Positions 27,053 to 35,404 of a DNA stretch of 64,000 nucleotides are shown here, in pieces (within the stretch, counting starts at the first letter, position 1; every line of letters begins with the position of its first letter). The notes under the pieces were generated by a model that saw only the letters and a program-made list of their open reading frames with translations, was not told where the DNA came from and did no database searches. This DNA is from Fredericiella sp038205395 (GTDB lineage Bacteria; Chloroflexota; Anaerolineae; Caldilineales; Caldilineaceae), in assembly GCA_038205395.1 (NCBI GenBank), contig JBBRBX010000010.1:1-64000 (forward strand). Reading direction: 5' to 3'. A program made the translations under genes and the position numbers.

Positions 27053-28456
27053 TTATAGCTTCTTGGCCAACTCCGGCCCCAGCGTCTCGATCATATCGTT
27101 GGCGAACTTCTCCATTGCCTGTTCAGCCGTTGCCTGCCCGGTAATGATGTCTTCCGTGGCGAGCGCAACACCGTCGGCCATCTTGTCCGTACCGGTGCGC
27201 TGGAACAGATAGGTGCGCCCGCTGTCAAATAACTGGCTGGCGGCGTACATCTTGCCTTCCACCTTGTCTTTGTAGGCGGGACAGGCGGCAGGGAAATCCT
27301 TGCGCCCATTCGGACCGCCGAGATAAATTTCGATGCCTTCACACATCTGCGCCGGCGAGTTGATAAACTTGAGATACTCGGCGCAGCCTTCCACTGATTT
27401 CGTCGTCGCCGAGGCCACCATGCCTACGCCGCCGTCAATAAAGGTAAAGGGGTTGGCGGACTCAGAGGGAAACTGCCAGCGATCCACCTTCTCAAACAGC
27501 CCTTCAATCGGCGTTGCACCTTCGGGGCCCCAATCAAAGGTCCACTGCCAGTCGCCGCCGGTCACAATTGCCAACTCACCCTGCGGGAACATTTGATACT
27601 TGATCGGCTCCCACGGATTGGTGCCCAATAGTTCGTCTACGGCTAACCAGTTGTTCTTGGCCAGCGTTTCGTATACTTGGAATGCTTTGAGCAGATTGGG
27701 GCTGCTGACGACCCATTTGCCTTCGCTCTCATCAAAGATCGGGCCGTCAAAACTCAACCACACCATGATAAAGCCTTCGCCCCATGTGCCGCCGCCCCAG
27801 GGTGTGGCCGCCGGCAGACCGCAGGGAACAATGCCCGCCTTGTTTTTGATCTCATCACAGCGAGCATAAAACTCGTCCCAAGTCTTGGGCTGGGCAGTGG
27901 AAATCCCGGCTTTGTCCAGCACATCTTTGCGGTAGAAGAAGCCAAATGTGCTGCCTTCAGGAACGCCGATGATTTTGCCGCTCTGCTCAGCAAAGATTTT
28001 GAGCACATCATAGTACTGCTCCCAGCCGTCCCATGTGGTGAGGTAAGGCCTCAAATCAGCCAGATACCCCGCAGCCGCAAAATCCGCAACCCAGGTATTG
28101 TTCGCTCCCATGAGATCCGGCAAGCTACCGGCAGCCGCATCCAAGGTGAGTTTGGTTTGCATATCGCCGTCGGTCGCCGGCCCTTTAATACTCGTCATAC
28201 GCCACGGTTTGCTTGCGGCTGCCATAGCGGCGTTAAAAGCTTGGATATCGCGTTCGTGCGTCTCGCCGGACAGTTCGCGGTCCGGGACGATCAGCGTCAG
28301 TTCAACCAATGCTTCGCCATCAGTGGATGATGCCGCAGCGTTCTGGCCGCCGCTGGGCGCCACACCAGGGGCACAGGCAGCCATCAATGTGACAGCCGCC
28401 GCTGCTGCCGAGGTCTGTAGAAACTGCCTTCGGGATAGGTGATTGTGATCGCGCAT
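27053..28456 (-). CDS. Sugar ABC transporter substrate-binding lipoprotein (Tat-type signal)
   Basis: The 467-residue protein has a twin-arginine signal (LSRRQFLQTS) followed by a lipobox LMAACAP, so it is probably exported folded and lipid-anchored. The mature part is an SBP_bac_1 (CUT1) protein, with a Gly/Ser linker, then EFYARCDEIKNKAG-type motifs and Trp/Tyr-rich ligand sites. AGGAG is nine bases before the ATG at 28456; the longer frame to 29143 is rejected. Ligand not predictable; neighbours suggest a carbohydrate. Confidence 0.92.
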   Translation of the reverse strand: MRDHNHLSRRQFLQTSAAAAAVTLMAACAPGVAPSGGQNAAASSTDGEALVELTLIVPDRELSGETHERDIQAFNAAMAAASKPWRMTSIKGPATDGDMQTKLTLDAAAGSLPDLMGANNTWVADFAAAGYLADLRPYLTTWDGWEQYYDVLKIFAEQSGKIIGVPEGSTFGFFYRKDVLDKAGISTAQPKTWDEFYARCDEIKNKAGIVPCGLPAATPWGGGTWGEGFIMVWLSFDGPIFDESEGKWVVSSPNLLKAFQVYETLAKNNWLAVDELLGTNPWEPIKYQMFPQGELAIVTGGDWQWTFDWGPEGATPIEGLFEKVDRWQFPSESANPFTFIDGGVGMVASATTKSVEGCAEYLKFINSPAQMCEGIEIYLGGPNGRKDFPAACPAYKDKVEGKMYAASQLFDSGRTYLFQRTGTDKMADGVALATEDIITGQATAEQAMEKFANDMIETLGPELAKKL

Positions 28457-28636
28457 AAAATGTTTCTCCTGTTTTTCATTACAAGCGGAACCGCTGCAAG
28501 AGAGCCGATTTGCACAAAATGAGGCCGTTGAGCATGGCGAAAGGTTGCTCGGTTGTGAGGTGACGTTTACAATCTTAGCAGGTCCACTTGCAGATTGGCT
28601 GCCGTTTGCGCCATAGACACGACATACACACGACAT

Positions 28637-28655
28637 TGATACCATATCAGTATCA
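28637..28655. promoter_or_regulatory. Short palindrome before the receiver-domain gene
   Basis: TGATAC and GTATCA flank a seven-base centre, 13 bases before the start at 28669. It could be an operator for either divergent gene. The sequence is short, so chance is possible. Confidence 0.35.
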
Positions 28656-28668
28656 TCATGGCTGATCC

Positions 28669-29958
28669 ATGGAAATAACGCCAGAACGCGAGTGGTTTCA
28701 GGTTCAACTCCGCCTGGCCCTGGGAGCACTCTACAACCCACCACAGCTGCGCAAAAATCCTTTACTGGCTGTTTTCCACCTTGAGGGGCAGCACAATCCA
28801 CCCTTGGCGCTGCAAACGATACTCCTGGAAGCGATTGAAGCGCTGCATCCACAGCCCTTCGTCCCCGTGCAGTCGGATGTCTGGCGTTTCTATCAAGTCT
28901 TGCGCCGCCGCTACAGCGAACAAGCACAGCAAGCCCAAGTCGCCAATGATCTGGGATTGAGCACACGCCAGCTACAGCGGATGGAAAGCCAGGCGCGCGA
29001 CGAACTGGCCGCTTATCTCTGGCGGACCTATCAGGTCGAGCAGTATTTGGAAGCCATGCACACACAGCTCCCTGATCCGGTAGCCGCTGAAGAGATAGGT
29101 AGACAAGATGTAAACTGGCAGGATGCAGACGAACTGCGCACACAGGAACTGGAATATCTCAGCCGCTCGCTCTCCGCGCAGGTGATGTACGTAGAGCAGG
29201 CTGTGGAGGATGTGCTGGAGACAGTGGCGCCGCTTGCTGCGGCGGCGCAGGTGCAGATCACGACCGCTGTGCCCAAAGACCTGCCGCCCCTGCTGGTGCA
29301 AGCTCCGCTGCTGCAGCAGGGGCTTGTCAATCTGCTCTGCTTTGCCATCGACTTTATCGGCAGTGACAACGAAGGGTCGATCCGGATCGAGGCGGTTGCA
29401 TCGGCACGCACTTTAGTGATTCGCCTTGCAGCAAACGGGCGAGCGGCGGCAGAAGAAGCCGGCTGCGAAACAAATGAACAGGTGGCGACGGCGGACCACC
29501 TGGCCCGTCTCTGCGGCGGTCTGCTCACGATGCAGTGCAGCAGCCGGCCTGCCGCAGCCTTGCAGGCGGAATTAACACTGCCGGCGCTGGAACAGGCAGC
29601 CGTTTTGGCAATCGACGACAACCTTGACACGCAGCAGTTGTACAACCGTCACCTGGCCGGCAGCCCTTTCCGGCTGATCAGCGCCACCACTGCCGGCGAA
29701 GGTCTGGCGCTGGCAATTGACGCCAACCCCGCCATCATTATTTTGGATGTTATGATGCCTGGCCAGGACGGCTGGACACTGCTTGGCCAACTGCGCGAGC
29801 ACCCCGTCACCCGCACCATTCCAGTGATTGTCTGCTCAATATTGCCGCAAGAATCTTTGGCATTAGTGCTGGGTGCGGCTGACTTTCTGCGCAAGCCGGT
29901 CAGACGAGCTGATCTTCTGCAGGCGCTGGAGCGCCATCACCCAACAACTGCACCGTAG
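28669..29958 (+). CDS. Atypical regulator: HTH, degenerate kinase ATPase, receiver
   Basis: The 429-residue protein has three parts. Residues about 65-125 include a helix-turn-helix-like stretch (QVANDLGLSTRQLQRMESQAR). Residues about 155-305 look like a histidine-kinase ATPase domain, but the N-box Asn is missing (LLQQGLVNLLCFAIDF) and no HisKA His is seen. Residues about 312-425 are a complete receiver with LAIDDN, the phospho-acceptor Asp in IILDVMMPG and Lys in LRKPV. It probably receives phosphate rather than giving it. Its last 59 bases overlap the end of the convergent hybrid kinase gene. Confidence 0.75.
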   Translation: MEITPEREWFQVQLRLALGALYNPPQLRKNPLLAVFHLEGQHNPPLALQTILLEAIEALHPQPFVPVQSDVWRFYQVLRRRYSEQAQQAQVANDLGLSTRQLQRMESQARDELAAYLWRTYQVEQYLEAMHTQLPDPVAAEEIGRQDVNWQDADELRTQELEYLSRSLSAQVMYVEQAVEDVLETVAPLAAAAQVQITTAVPKDLPPLLVQAPLLQQGLVNLLCFAIDFIGSDNEGSIRIEAVASARTLVIRLAANGRAAAEEAGCETNEQVATADHLARLCGGLLTMQCSSRPAAALQAELTLPALEQAAVLAIDDNLDTQQLYNRHLAGSPFRLISATTAGEGLALAIDANPAIIILDVMMPGQDGWTLLGQLREHPVTRTIPVIVCSILPQESLALVLGAADFLRKPVRRADLLQALERHHPTTAP

Positions 29959-32098
29959 CGTGGATAGTCTTGAGCAGACGCCCGGCAGAAATGCCGCCGC
30001 TGCGCATAAAAGTCAGGCTGTTGGCTACCATCGGCTGGCGTGTCGCATCCTGCGCACTCAACACAATGACGGGAATGGCAGCCAGCGCCGGGTCAGCCGC
30101 CTTGTGCGCGAGCAGTTGAAAGCCATTCAGATTGGGCATAATCAGGTCCAGCAAAATCAGATCAATCGCTGTGGAGCGCATAATTGCCAGCGCCTCAAGA
30201 CCGTCGCGCGCCAGCAGGATGCGATAATCGCCGCCGCATGAAGTCACTATTCTGCCGAAGAGCTGGAGCGCATCCGGTTCATCATCCACAATCAATACAG
30301 TCCCTTGCTGTACGCCAAGCGACTGCAAGGCCGCAAGCAGAGCAGAACGTGTAACCGGCTTGGTCAGACGGCGCTGGACACCCAGGGATTCTTCAGGCGC
30401 TTCGCCGGCCGCCAGCGCACAGACCAGCACCGGCATCCCTTCCGGCAGTGCTGGGGTAACCGCCAATGCATCCAAAGTGGTGTAGGGGGAGGGACTGTTC
30501 ACCAACAACGCCTGCGCCGGGTACTGCTCCAGTTCCGCGAGTGCGGCCTCTACTGTAGGCGCGCTGACCACCTCGGCATATCCTTCGCCACGTTTGACCA
30601 GCCGATCAAGCGTATGGGTGGCGTCCACAACAATATAACGCGGCGGCTGCGGCGCGCGCGGTGCTGTGCGCGGGCTGCGCCCGGCGTAAAATTCCCAATC
30701 GGGTACAATATTTTGCAATGCGCCGGCCGGCGCCCTCTCCGGCAGGGTGACAGGAAGACGGAAAATAAAGGTGGTGCCCTGTCCCTCGCGGCTTTCCGCC
30801 CAAATGACGCCTTCGTGCAGTTCAATAAAGCGCTTGCTGATACTCAACCCTAGCCCCGTTCCGCCAAAACGCCGGCGAATAGAGCCGTCCACTTGATAGA
30901 ACGGTTGAAACAGGTTTTCCAGTTTGTCGGCGGCAATGCCAAAGCCGGTGTCAGCCACTGCTGTGTATAGTTGCTCCTTTTCCAGCCAGACACGCACCGA
31001 CACCCCCCCTTCTGCGGTAAAACGCCCTGCGTTGCTGAGCAGATTCATCAGCACCTCGCGAATGCGCAGCGGGTCGCAGTAAACAGGCGGCAAATCAGCG
31101 CCCATGCCGGCAATTATTTCTGTGCGCAAATAGAGCTGCTTAGAGGCGAAAAGCGGCTGCACGGCCGTGATAGCGGCAGCAACAATTTCCGAATAGCAGA
31201 CGAACTCTCGGCTGAGCGTCATCTCGCCTAGTTCACTCTGGTTCAAATCCAGCACATCATCAATCAGCGAAGAAAGATGTTCCGCGTTGCGCCGGATTAC
31301 CGTCAGATCGGCAAGAAGGGCGGGGGGAACATGCGCGCCGTACAGCGTGGGCGATTCGAGCATGGTCTCGCTAAAGCCGATGATCATGTTGAGCGGCGTG
31401 CGCAGTTCGTGGCTGACGTTAGAGACAAAGCGCTCTTTGGTGGCCAGCGCCTCGTCAGCGGTCTGACGCAGCGACTGCGCCAGACGGTTTAACTGCGCTA
31501 GCTGCCGATTGGCTTGCGAGAGATCGGCGACAGCCTGGTTCAACTCTTGCCGCTGTTGACGTGCTTCTTGCAGAACATCCGTGGCGTGGCGCGAATGTTC
31601 CAGCGACCACAGATAGACCTGGTGCAGTGTCTGGGTGAGCAGAGCAGCCACAGTCAGCAACGCCCAGATCAGCCCTACGACGACGTAATTAGTCTCGGAT
31701 GCTCCCACTGCCCCCGCAGCCACCAAGAGCAGAGTCTGGAGAGTGGCCAACAGCAAACCAGCGCGCACGCTCAAAAAAGCGACAGCCAGCAGGTTGGGCA
31801 GCACCAACCATGCCAACAGCGCCGGATCGTGCAGACGCCAGGCTGTCAACAGAACCAGCGCCGCCAAAGCGACAACGGTAAACCAACGGCCGGCGATCTC
31901 ATGCCGGTGCAGCAGAAGCAGCCCACCACCGGCTATGACCCAGCAGAGCAGCGCCAGTTCCAACACCTGCGGCCAGAAAGAGCCAAACATGAATTCGGCC
32001 CCCAACGCAAGCAGCAGGCCGCCTGCACCAAGCAGCAGCAGTATAAGGCGAAAAAGGGGCGCCAGTTCTTGGGCATAATCCGAATCAGCATAAAGCAT
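29900..32098 (-). CDS. Membrane hybrid sensor histidine kinase/response regulator
   Basis: The 732-residue protein has six N-terminal membrane segments (about 15-175), a coiled coil (180-225), a HisKA domain with the phosphorylated His in NVSHELRTPLNM, and an HATPase with DTGFGIAADKL and FGGTGLGLSISK. A degenerate receiver follows (about 500-600, without the acceptor Asp). The last domain is a second receiver (VLIVDDEPD; Asp in LILLDLIMPNLNG), whose usual late Lys is also lost (TFMRSGG). The ATG at 32098 has GGAG seven to eight bases upstream. The gene overlaps the end of its convergent neighbour. Confidence 0.9.
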   Translation of the reverse strand: MLYADSDYAQELAPLFRLILLLLGAGGLLLALGAEFMFGSFWPQVLELALLCWVIAGGGLLLLHRHEIAGRWFTVVALAALVLLTAWRLHDPALLAWLVLPNLLAVAFLSVRAGLLLATLQTLLLVAAGAVGASETNYVVVGLIWALLTVAALLTQTLHQVYLWSLEHSRHATDVLQEARQQRQELNQAVADLSQANRQLAQLNRLAQSLRQTADEALATKERFVSNVSHELRTPLNMIIGFSETMLESPTLYGAHVPPALLADLTVIRRNAEHLSSLIDDVLDLNQSELGEMTLSREFVCYSEIVAAAITAVQPLFASKQLYLRTEIIAGMGADLPPVYCDPLRIREVLMNLLSNAGRFTAEGGVSVRVWLEKEQLYTAVADTGFGIAADKLENLFQPFYQVDGSIRRRFGGTGLGLSISKRFIELHEGVIWAESREGQGTTFIFRLPVTLPERAPAGALQNIVPDWEFYAGRSPRTAPRAPQPPRYIVVDATHTLDRLVKRGEGYAEVVSAPTVEAALAELEQYPAQALLVNSPSPYTTLDALAVTPALPEGMPVLVCALAAGEAPEESLGVQRRLTKPVTRSALLAALQSLGVQQGTVLIVDDEPDALQLFGRIVTSCGGDYRILLARDGLEALAIMRSTAIDLILLDLIMPNLNGFQLLAHKAADPALAAIPVIVLSAQDATRQPMVANSLTFMRSGGISAGRLLKTIHATVQLLGDGAPAPAEDQLV

Positions 32099-32157
32099 AA
32101 ACGCTCTCCGCACAGTGAAAAGGAAATCCGGCTGAACTCCGGGACGCTAAAAGCAAG

Positions 32158-32186
32158 TTTACACACTATTCTTTTTGTAGTATACC
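32158..32186 (+). promoter_or_regulatory. Predicted promoter of the radical SAM/TusA operon
   Basis: TTTACA (32158-32163) and TATACC (32181-32186) are 17 bases apart, upstream of the start at 32242, and would give a leader of about 50 bases. The spacing is ideal and the surrounding sequence AT-rich, but the -10 is only a partial match. Confidence 0.5.
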
Positions 32187-32241
32187 TTGGTTTGCATTTG
32201 AACTTCACAGCTCACGCAATATTTTCATTGAGGCAAGTCGT

Positions 32242-33054
32242 ATGTCCGCCACGGCGACTGCAAATCTCTCCACCTGTTCCTCGCCCGCGCTGCTTTGGAA
32301 GCTCTGGCTGTATACAAATTATGACTGCAATCTGCGCTGCTCGTATTGTGTGGCTAAATCCAGCCCCAATGCGCCGCGGCGCAGCCTGGGCGCCACCAAC
32401 ATACAACGCCTGATCGACGAGGCAGTCGAACTCGGCTTTAGCGAGGTATTCTTCACAGGCGGCGAACCCTTTCTCCTCAACGACATCTATGCCCTGCTGG
32501 CCTACGCCTCCGCGCGTATCAAGACCACTGTGCTGACCAATGCAATGGTGCTGCGCGGCAGCCGTCTGGATCGATTGTGTGCAGTCGCCAATGACCAACT
32601 CATTGTCCAGGTGAGTCTCGACGGCGGCAGCGCCGGTGACCATGACGCCTATCGCGGTCACGGTTCGTGGGACAAGACAGTTGAAGGTATTCGCCTGCTG
32701 CAGGAACGCGGTTTTCGTGTGCGGCTCAGCACGACAGAGACGCCGGCCAACAGCAGCCGGCTGGAGCAGGTATGCGAATTCCACCGCAGCCTTGGCATCC
32801 CGGATGAAGACCATTTTGTGCGGCCCCTGGCCCGGCGCGGCTATTCCAAAGAAGGGTTGACATTGGACATGTCCAACCTTCTACCCGAAGTGACGGCCAA
32901 TGTGGACGGCATTTTTTGGCACCCTCTCTCCACGGACGCCGACATGCAGGTGAGCCGTGCGCTCTTCCCACTGGCCGATGCCGTCCACAACATTCGCACG
33001 CAGCTTGACGCAATCGCCCGCACCGGCAGCGCCGGCCTGATGACCTTTACCTGA
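32242..33054 (+). CDS. Radical SAM protein
   Basis: The 270-residue protein carries the CxxxCxxC iron-sulfur motif (CNLRCSYC, residues about 31-38) and the TGGEP SAM-binding motif. It has no Cys-rich SPASM tail. It opens a compact rightward operon with RAM-TusA, DsrE, DoxX-like and sugar-transferase genes, so it may modify a product that needs sulfur or a glycan. Substrate unknown. It ends 81 bases before the RAM reading frame. Confidence 0.9.
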   Translation: MSATATANLSTCSSPALLWKLWLYTNYDCNLRCSYCVAKSSPNAPRRSLGATNIQRLIDEAVELGFSEVFFTGGEPFLLNDIYALLAYASARIKTTVLTNAMVLRGSRLDRLCAVANDQLIVQVSLDGGSAGDHDAYRGHGSWDKTVEGIRLLQERGFRVRLSTTETPANSSRLEQVCEFHRSLGIPDEDHFVRPLARRGYSKEGLTLDMSNLLPEVTANVDGIFWHPLSTDADMQVSRALFPLADAVHNIRTQLDAIARTGSAGLMTFT

Positions 33055-33135
33055 GGCTGAGCCGCTGCTTCCGTGGGAAGCATTCTCATTCGCAAAATCG
33101 CTTCACCCAATCCGTTCAGCAAAGGAGAAGTCGCT

Positions 33136-33309
33136 ATGCAGGCATTTGTGTTTATTGAAGCCGAACCGAGCCGTGTGGAAGAGTTGGTTGGCGAGTTGGC
33201 AGGGATGAAGTTGGCAGCCTCGGTCATTCTGGAAGTGCACGCTCTGACGGGGCGCTGGGATTTGGTGGCGCTGATTGAAAGCCCTGACCTGCCCTCGCTC
33301 GGCGATTGA
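33136..33309 (+). pseudogene. RAM (Lrp/AsnC ligand-binding) domain, cut by an in-frame TGA
   Basis: The 57-residue reading frame begins at an ATG with AAAGGAG upstream and matches stand-alone AsnC/Lrp ligand-binding (RAM) domains: MQAFVFIEAE, then HALTGRWDLVALIESPDLPSLGD. Such domains are normally about 75-80 residues. Here a TGA at 33307-33309 stops translation, yet the same frame carries on with the expected last strand (GVRHTETSLIVW) at 33310. So it is either a nonsense mutation, a sequencing error or a recoded codon. The neighbour downstream in the same frame is a TusA domain. Confidence 0.7.
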
Positions 33310-33666
33310 GTGGCCAATGGCATAGGGAACGCCGTGGGCGTTCGACACACAGAAACAAGCTTAATCGTCTGGTCGCAGCGCCCTAGTAACGACAGCGCTG
33401 CCGCCGCGCCTGCCATACAAGCGGACAAAGCAGCAACCTCGCTCTTTGAGGCTGATTTTCACTATGATGCCGGAGACAAGGGCTGCGCGGCTGGGCCAAT
33501 GGACGATATTGCCGCACTCGTCCGCAGCCGATTGGCGACAGGGCAGACGCTGGAAATTTACGCCACGGACCCTGCGGTCGCCGTGGACCTGGCGGCCTGG
33601 TGCCGCATGACAGGCAACTTGCTGGAACAACAGAGGGGCAGTCACTACCTGATTCGGAAAGGCTGA
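33310..33666 (+). CDS. End of RAM domain fused to TusA-like sulfur carrier
   Basis: The frame resumes at GTG 33310 directly after the TGA. Residues 1-22 complete the RAM domain, then comes an Ala-rich linker, then a TusA-like domain (about 48-118). It keeps one Cys in DKGCAAGPMDDI but not the usual CPxP motif (it reads CAAGP). The ending GQTLEIYATDP and HYLIRKG matches TusA closely. TusA carries sulfur as a persulfide between transferases. It is seven bases before the DsrE gene. If translation restarts at GTG it would be a stand-alone TusA with a stub; if not, it is the second half of one RAM-TusA protein. Confidence 0.75.
   Translation: MANGIGNAVGVRHTETSLIVWSQRPSNDSAAAAPAIQADKAATSLFEADFHYDAGDKGCAAGPMDDIAALVRSRLATGQTLEIYATDPAVAVDLAAWCRMTGNLLEQQRGSHYLIRKG
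33327..33343 (+). other. Short GC-rich hairpin after the in-frame TGA
   Basis: GAACGCC (33327-33333) pairs with GGCGTTC (33337-33343) around the three-base loop gtg, starting 17 bases after the TGA. Its stem length, loop and distance fall within the broad pattern for bacterial SECIS elements, but short GC-rich hairpins are common by chance here. Confidence 0.35.
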
Positions 33667-33673
33667 AACAACA

Positions 33674-34033
33674 ATGGGCAAGGTTCTGATCAATAACACG
33701 CACGGCAAAGATGATGTAGAACGCGCAACACTCGCTTTTGTAATGGCCAATGCCGCCATCAGTTCGGGACAGGAAGCAATTATGCTGCTGACCGTGGATG
33801 GCGTCTGGGTGGCTACACAAGGGTACACTGCCGGGCTGCAGGCCGAAGGCTTTGCGCCGCTGGCGGAGGTGCTGGAGAAATTCGTGGCCGGCGGTGGTCT
33901 GCTTTGGGTGTGCGGCGCCTGCGCCAAGCCGCGTGCCATCAGCGCCGACCAGCTTGTAGCCGGCGCGCAAATTGTCGGCGCGGCCACGGCTATCGAGGCA
34001 ATGGTGAACGGTGCGCAGACGCTCAGTTTCTGA
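33674..34033 (+). CDS. DsrE family sulfur-relay protein
   Basis: The 119-residue protein is a DsrE/DsrF-like domain protein: GKVLINNTHGKDDVERATLAF at the start and VCGACAKPRAI around residue 79, whose Cys pair probably carries persulfide sulfur. DsrE partners TusA and rhodanese in sulfur transfer, and the TusA reading frame is seven bases upstream. It precedes a DoxX-like membrane protein gene by 32 bases. Length is normal for a single-domain DsrE. Confidence 0.88.
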   Translation: MGKVLINNTHGKDDVERATLAFVMANAAISSGQEAIMLLTVDGVWVATQGYTAGLQAEGFAPLAEVLEKFVAGGGLLWVCGACAKPRAISADQLVAGAQIVGAATAIEAMVNGAQTLSF

Positions 34034-34065
34034 GTTTACACCGGCGACGAGAAGGAGGAAAGGCT

Positions 34066-34731
34066 GTGAATACAATCCAGGAGCAGCAGCAGCCGGCCTG
34101 GGATAGACGGCTGCGCAACAGCATGATTGTCGTGGGCCGGCTGGGGTTGGCTTACCTGTTTTTCACACAGTTGTTTTGGAAGCTGCCGCCTACCTTTGGC
34201 TGCACCAACAACTTCGCCTATCCGCAGCCTGCCGAACAAAACAACTGGACGGCCAACGGCAGCGCCGGCCTCTGCTTCTGGCTGGGAATGGAATCAATCT
34301 ACGCCAACCAGCCGCGCCAGGTGCTTGTCAGCGACATGCAGCCGGCCGGGCTGCCCAAAATCGGCTTGCCCATCACCCCGCTGGCACAGCTCAACGCTGT
34401 TCTGATTGACAACGTAATCAAGCCTGGCCTGCCGGTCTTCGGCTGGCTGATCTGGTTGACCGAGCTTTGGGTCGTCGTCTCGCTGCTGCTGGGGCTGCTG
34501 GCGCGGCTGGGTGCACTGGCAGCCGTTGCTGTGTCGGCGCAGTTGTGGGTGGGGCTGGCCAATATCCCTCGCCCCTATGAATGGGAGTGGAGCTATGGCG
34601 CCATGCTGCTGCTCTCACTGGTCATGTTCGGCCTGGCGGCAGGGCGCATCTTTGGCCTGGATGCCGGGCTGCGACGTCGGTATGCCACCCAAGCAAGTTG
34701 GCCAGGGCGCATTGTGCGTTGGCTGACGTGA
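34066..34731 (+). CDS. DoxX-like membrane protein
   Basis: The 221-residue protein has about four hydrophobic segments and a long exposed loop (about residues 45-95) with two Cys (FGCTNN and GLCFWLG). It resembles DoxX/DoxD subunits linked to thiosulfate or quinone redox chemistry. It starts at GTG 34066, with GAAGGAGGAA five to ten bases upstream; the ATG of the longer frame at 33904 lies inside DsrE. Its place after DsrE suggests membrane-linked redox coupling to sulfur transfer; this is inferred from position. Confidence 0.75.
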   Translation: MNTIQEQQQPAWDRRLRNSMIVVGRLGLAYLFFTQLFWKLPPTFGCTNNFAYPQPAEQNNWTANGSAGLCFWLGMESIYANQPRQVLVSDMQPAGLPKIGLPITPLAQLNAVLIDNVIKPGLPVFGWLIWLTELWVVVSLLLGLLARLGALAAVAVSAQLWVGLANIPRPYEWEWSYGAMLLLSLVMFGLAAGRIFGLDAGLRRRYATQASWPGRIVRWLT

Positions 34732-34747
34732 GCCACAGGAACACTGT

Positions 34748-35404
34748 ATGACCAGGCATCTCTTGGCTGTGGTAGCCAAGCAACCGGCCGCCGGACAAAC
34801 CAAAACTCGGCTGTGCCCACCGTTGAGCGCAGCGGTCGCCGCCGAACTCTATACCTGTTTTCTGCAAGACACGCTGGGAATTATGCGAGCCGTACCCGAT
34901 GTGACGCGCGCAATCGCCTATCTGCCGGATACGGCAGATCAGTACTTTCGTACGCTGGCCCCGGATATGCAGCTTATCTCCCAGCACGGAGAAAGCTTGG
35001 GCGAGCGGCTCAACCATCTGATTACAGATGCCTTAGCGTCCGGAATGCAACAGGTCGTCGTGATGGACAGCGACAGCCCCACGCTCCCGCCCGCCTATGT
35101 ACAGCAGGCATTTGAATTGCTGCAAGGGCCGGTGGATGCTGTCTTTGGCCCCTGCCACGACGGCGGCTACTATCTTGTGGGCATGAACCGGCCTTGCCCG
35201 CGCCTGCTGCGTGAGGTGCAAATGAGCACATCCCATGTACTGGCCGATACATTGGCGCTGGCCGCCGCCGACAATGTTCGTTTTGCCCTGCTTCCGGCCT
35301 GGTATGATGTAGACACCAGTGCAGAACTGGATATGCTGCGTACGGAACTGGCAAGCGCCACGAATGGGCTGGCCCCACACACACGCAGCTTTCTGGCAGC
35401 ATGA
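34748..35404 (+). CDS. DUF2064 glycosyltransferase-like protein (TIGR04282 type)
   Basis: The 218-residue protein matches DUF2064, with AVVAKQPAAGQTKTRLCPPLS at the start, a nucleotide-sugar motif VVMDSDSPTLPP and FGPCHDGGYYLVGM. The family includes arsenosugar-type transferases and relates to the GT-A fold. It is translationally coupled (ATGA) to the GT2 gene. No arsenic methyltransferase is in the window, so arsenic is not implied here. Confidence 0.88.
   Translation: MTRHLLAVVAKQPAAGQTKTRLCPPLSAAVAAELYTCFLQDTLGIMRAVPDVTRAIAYLPDTADQYFRTLAPDMQLISQHGESLGERLNHLITDALASGMQQVVVMDSDSPTLPPAYVQQAFELLQGPVDAVFGPCHDGGYYLVGMNRPCPRLLREVQMSTSHVLADTLALAAADNVRFALLPAWYDVDTSAELDMLRTELASATNGLAPHTRSFLAA

Noticed and set aside
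27053..29143. A 696-codon form of the sugar-binding protein
   Set aside because: The extra N-terminus overlaps a divergent gene and lacks similarity; the ATG at 28456 has AGGAG and a Tat lipoprotein signal.
33307..33309. TGA as a sign of an altered genetic code
   Set aside because: Other genes in the window end at TGA and read sensibly, including ATGA-coupled pairs.
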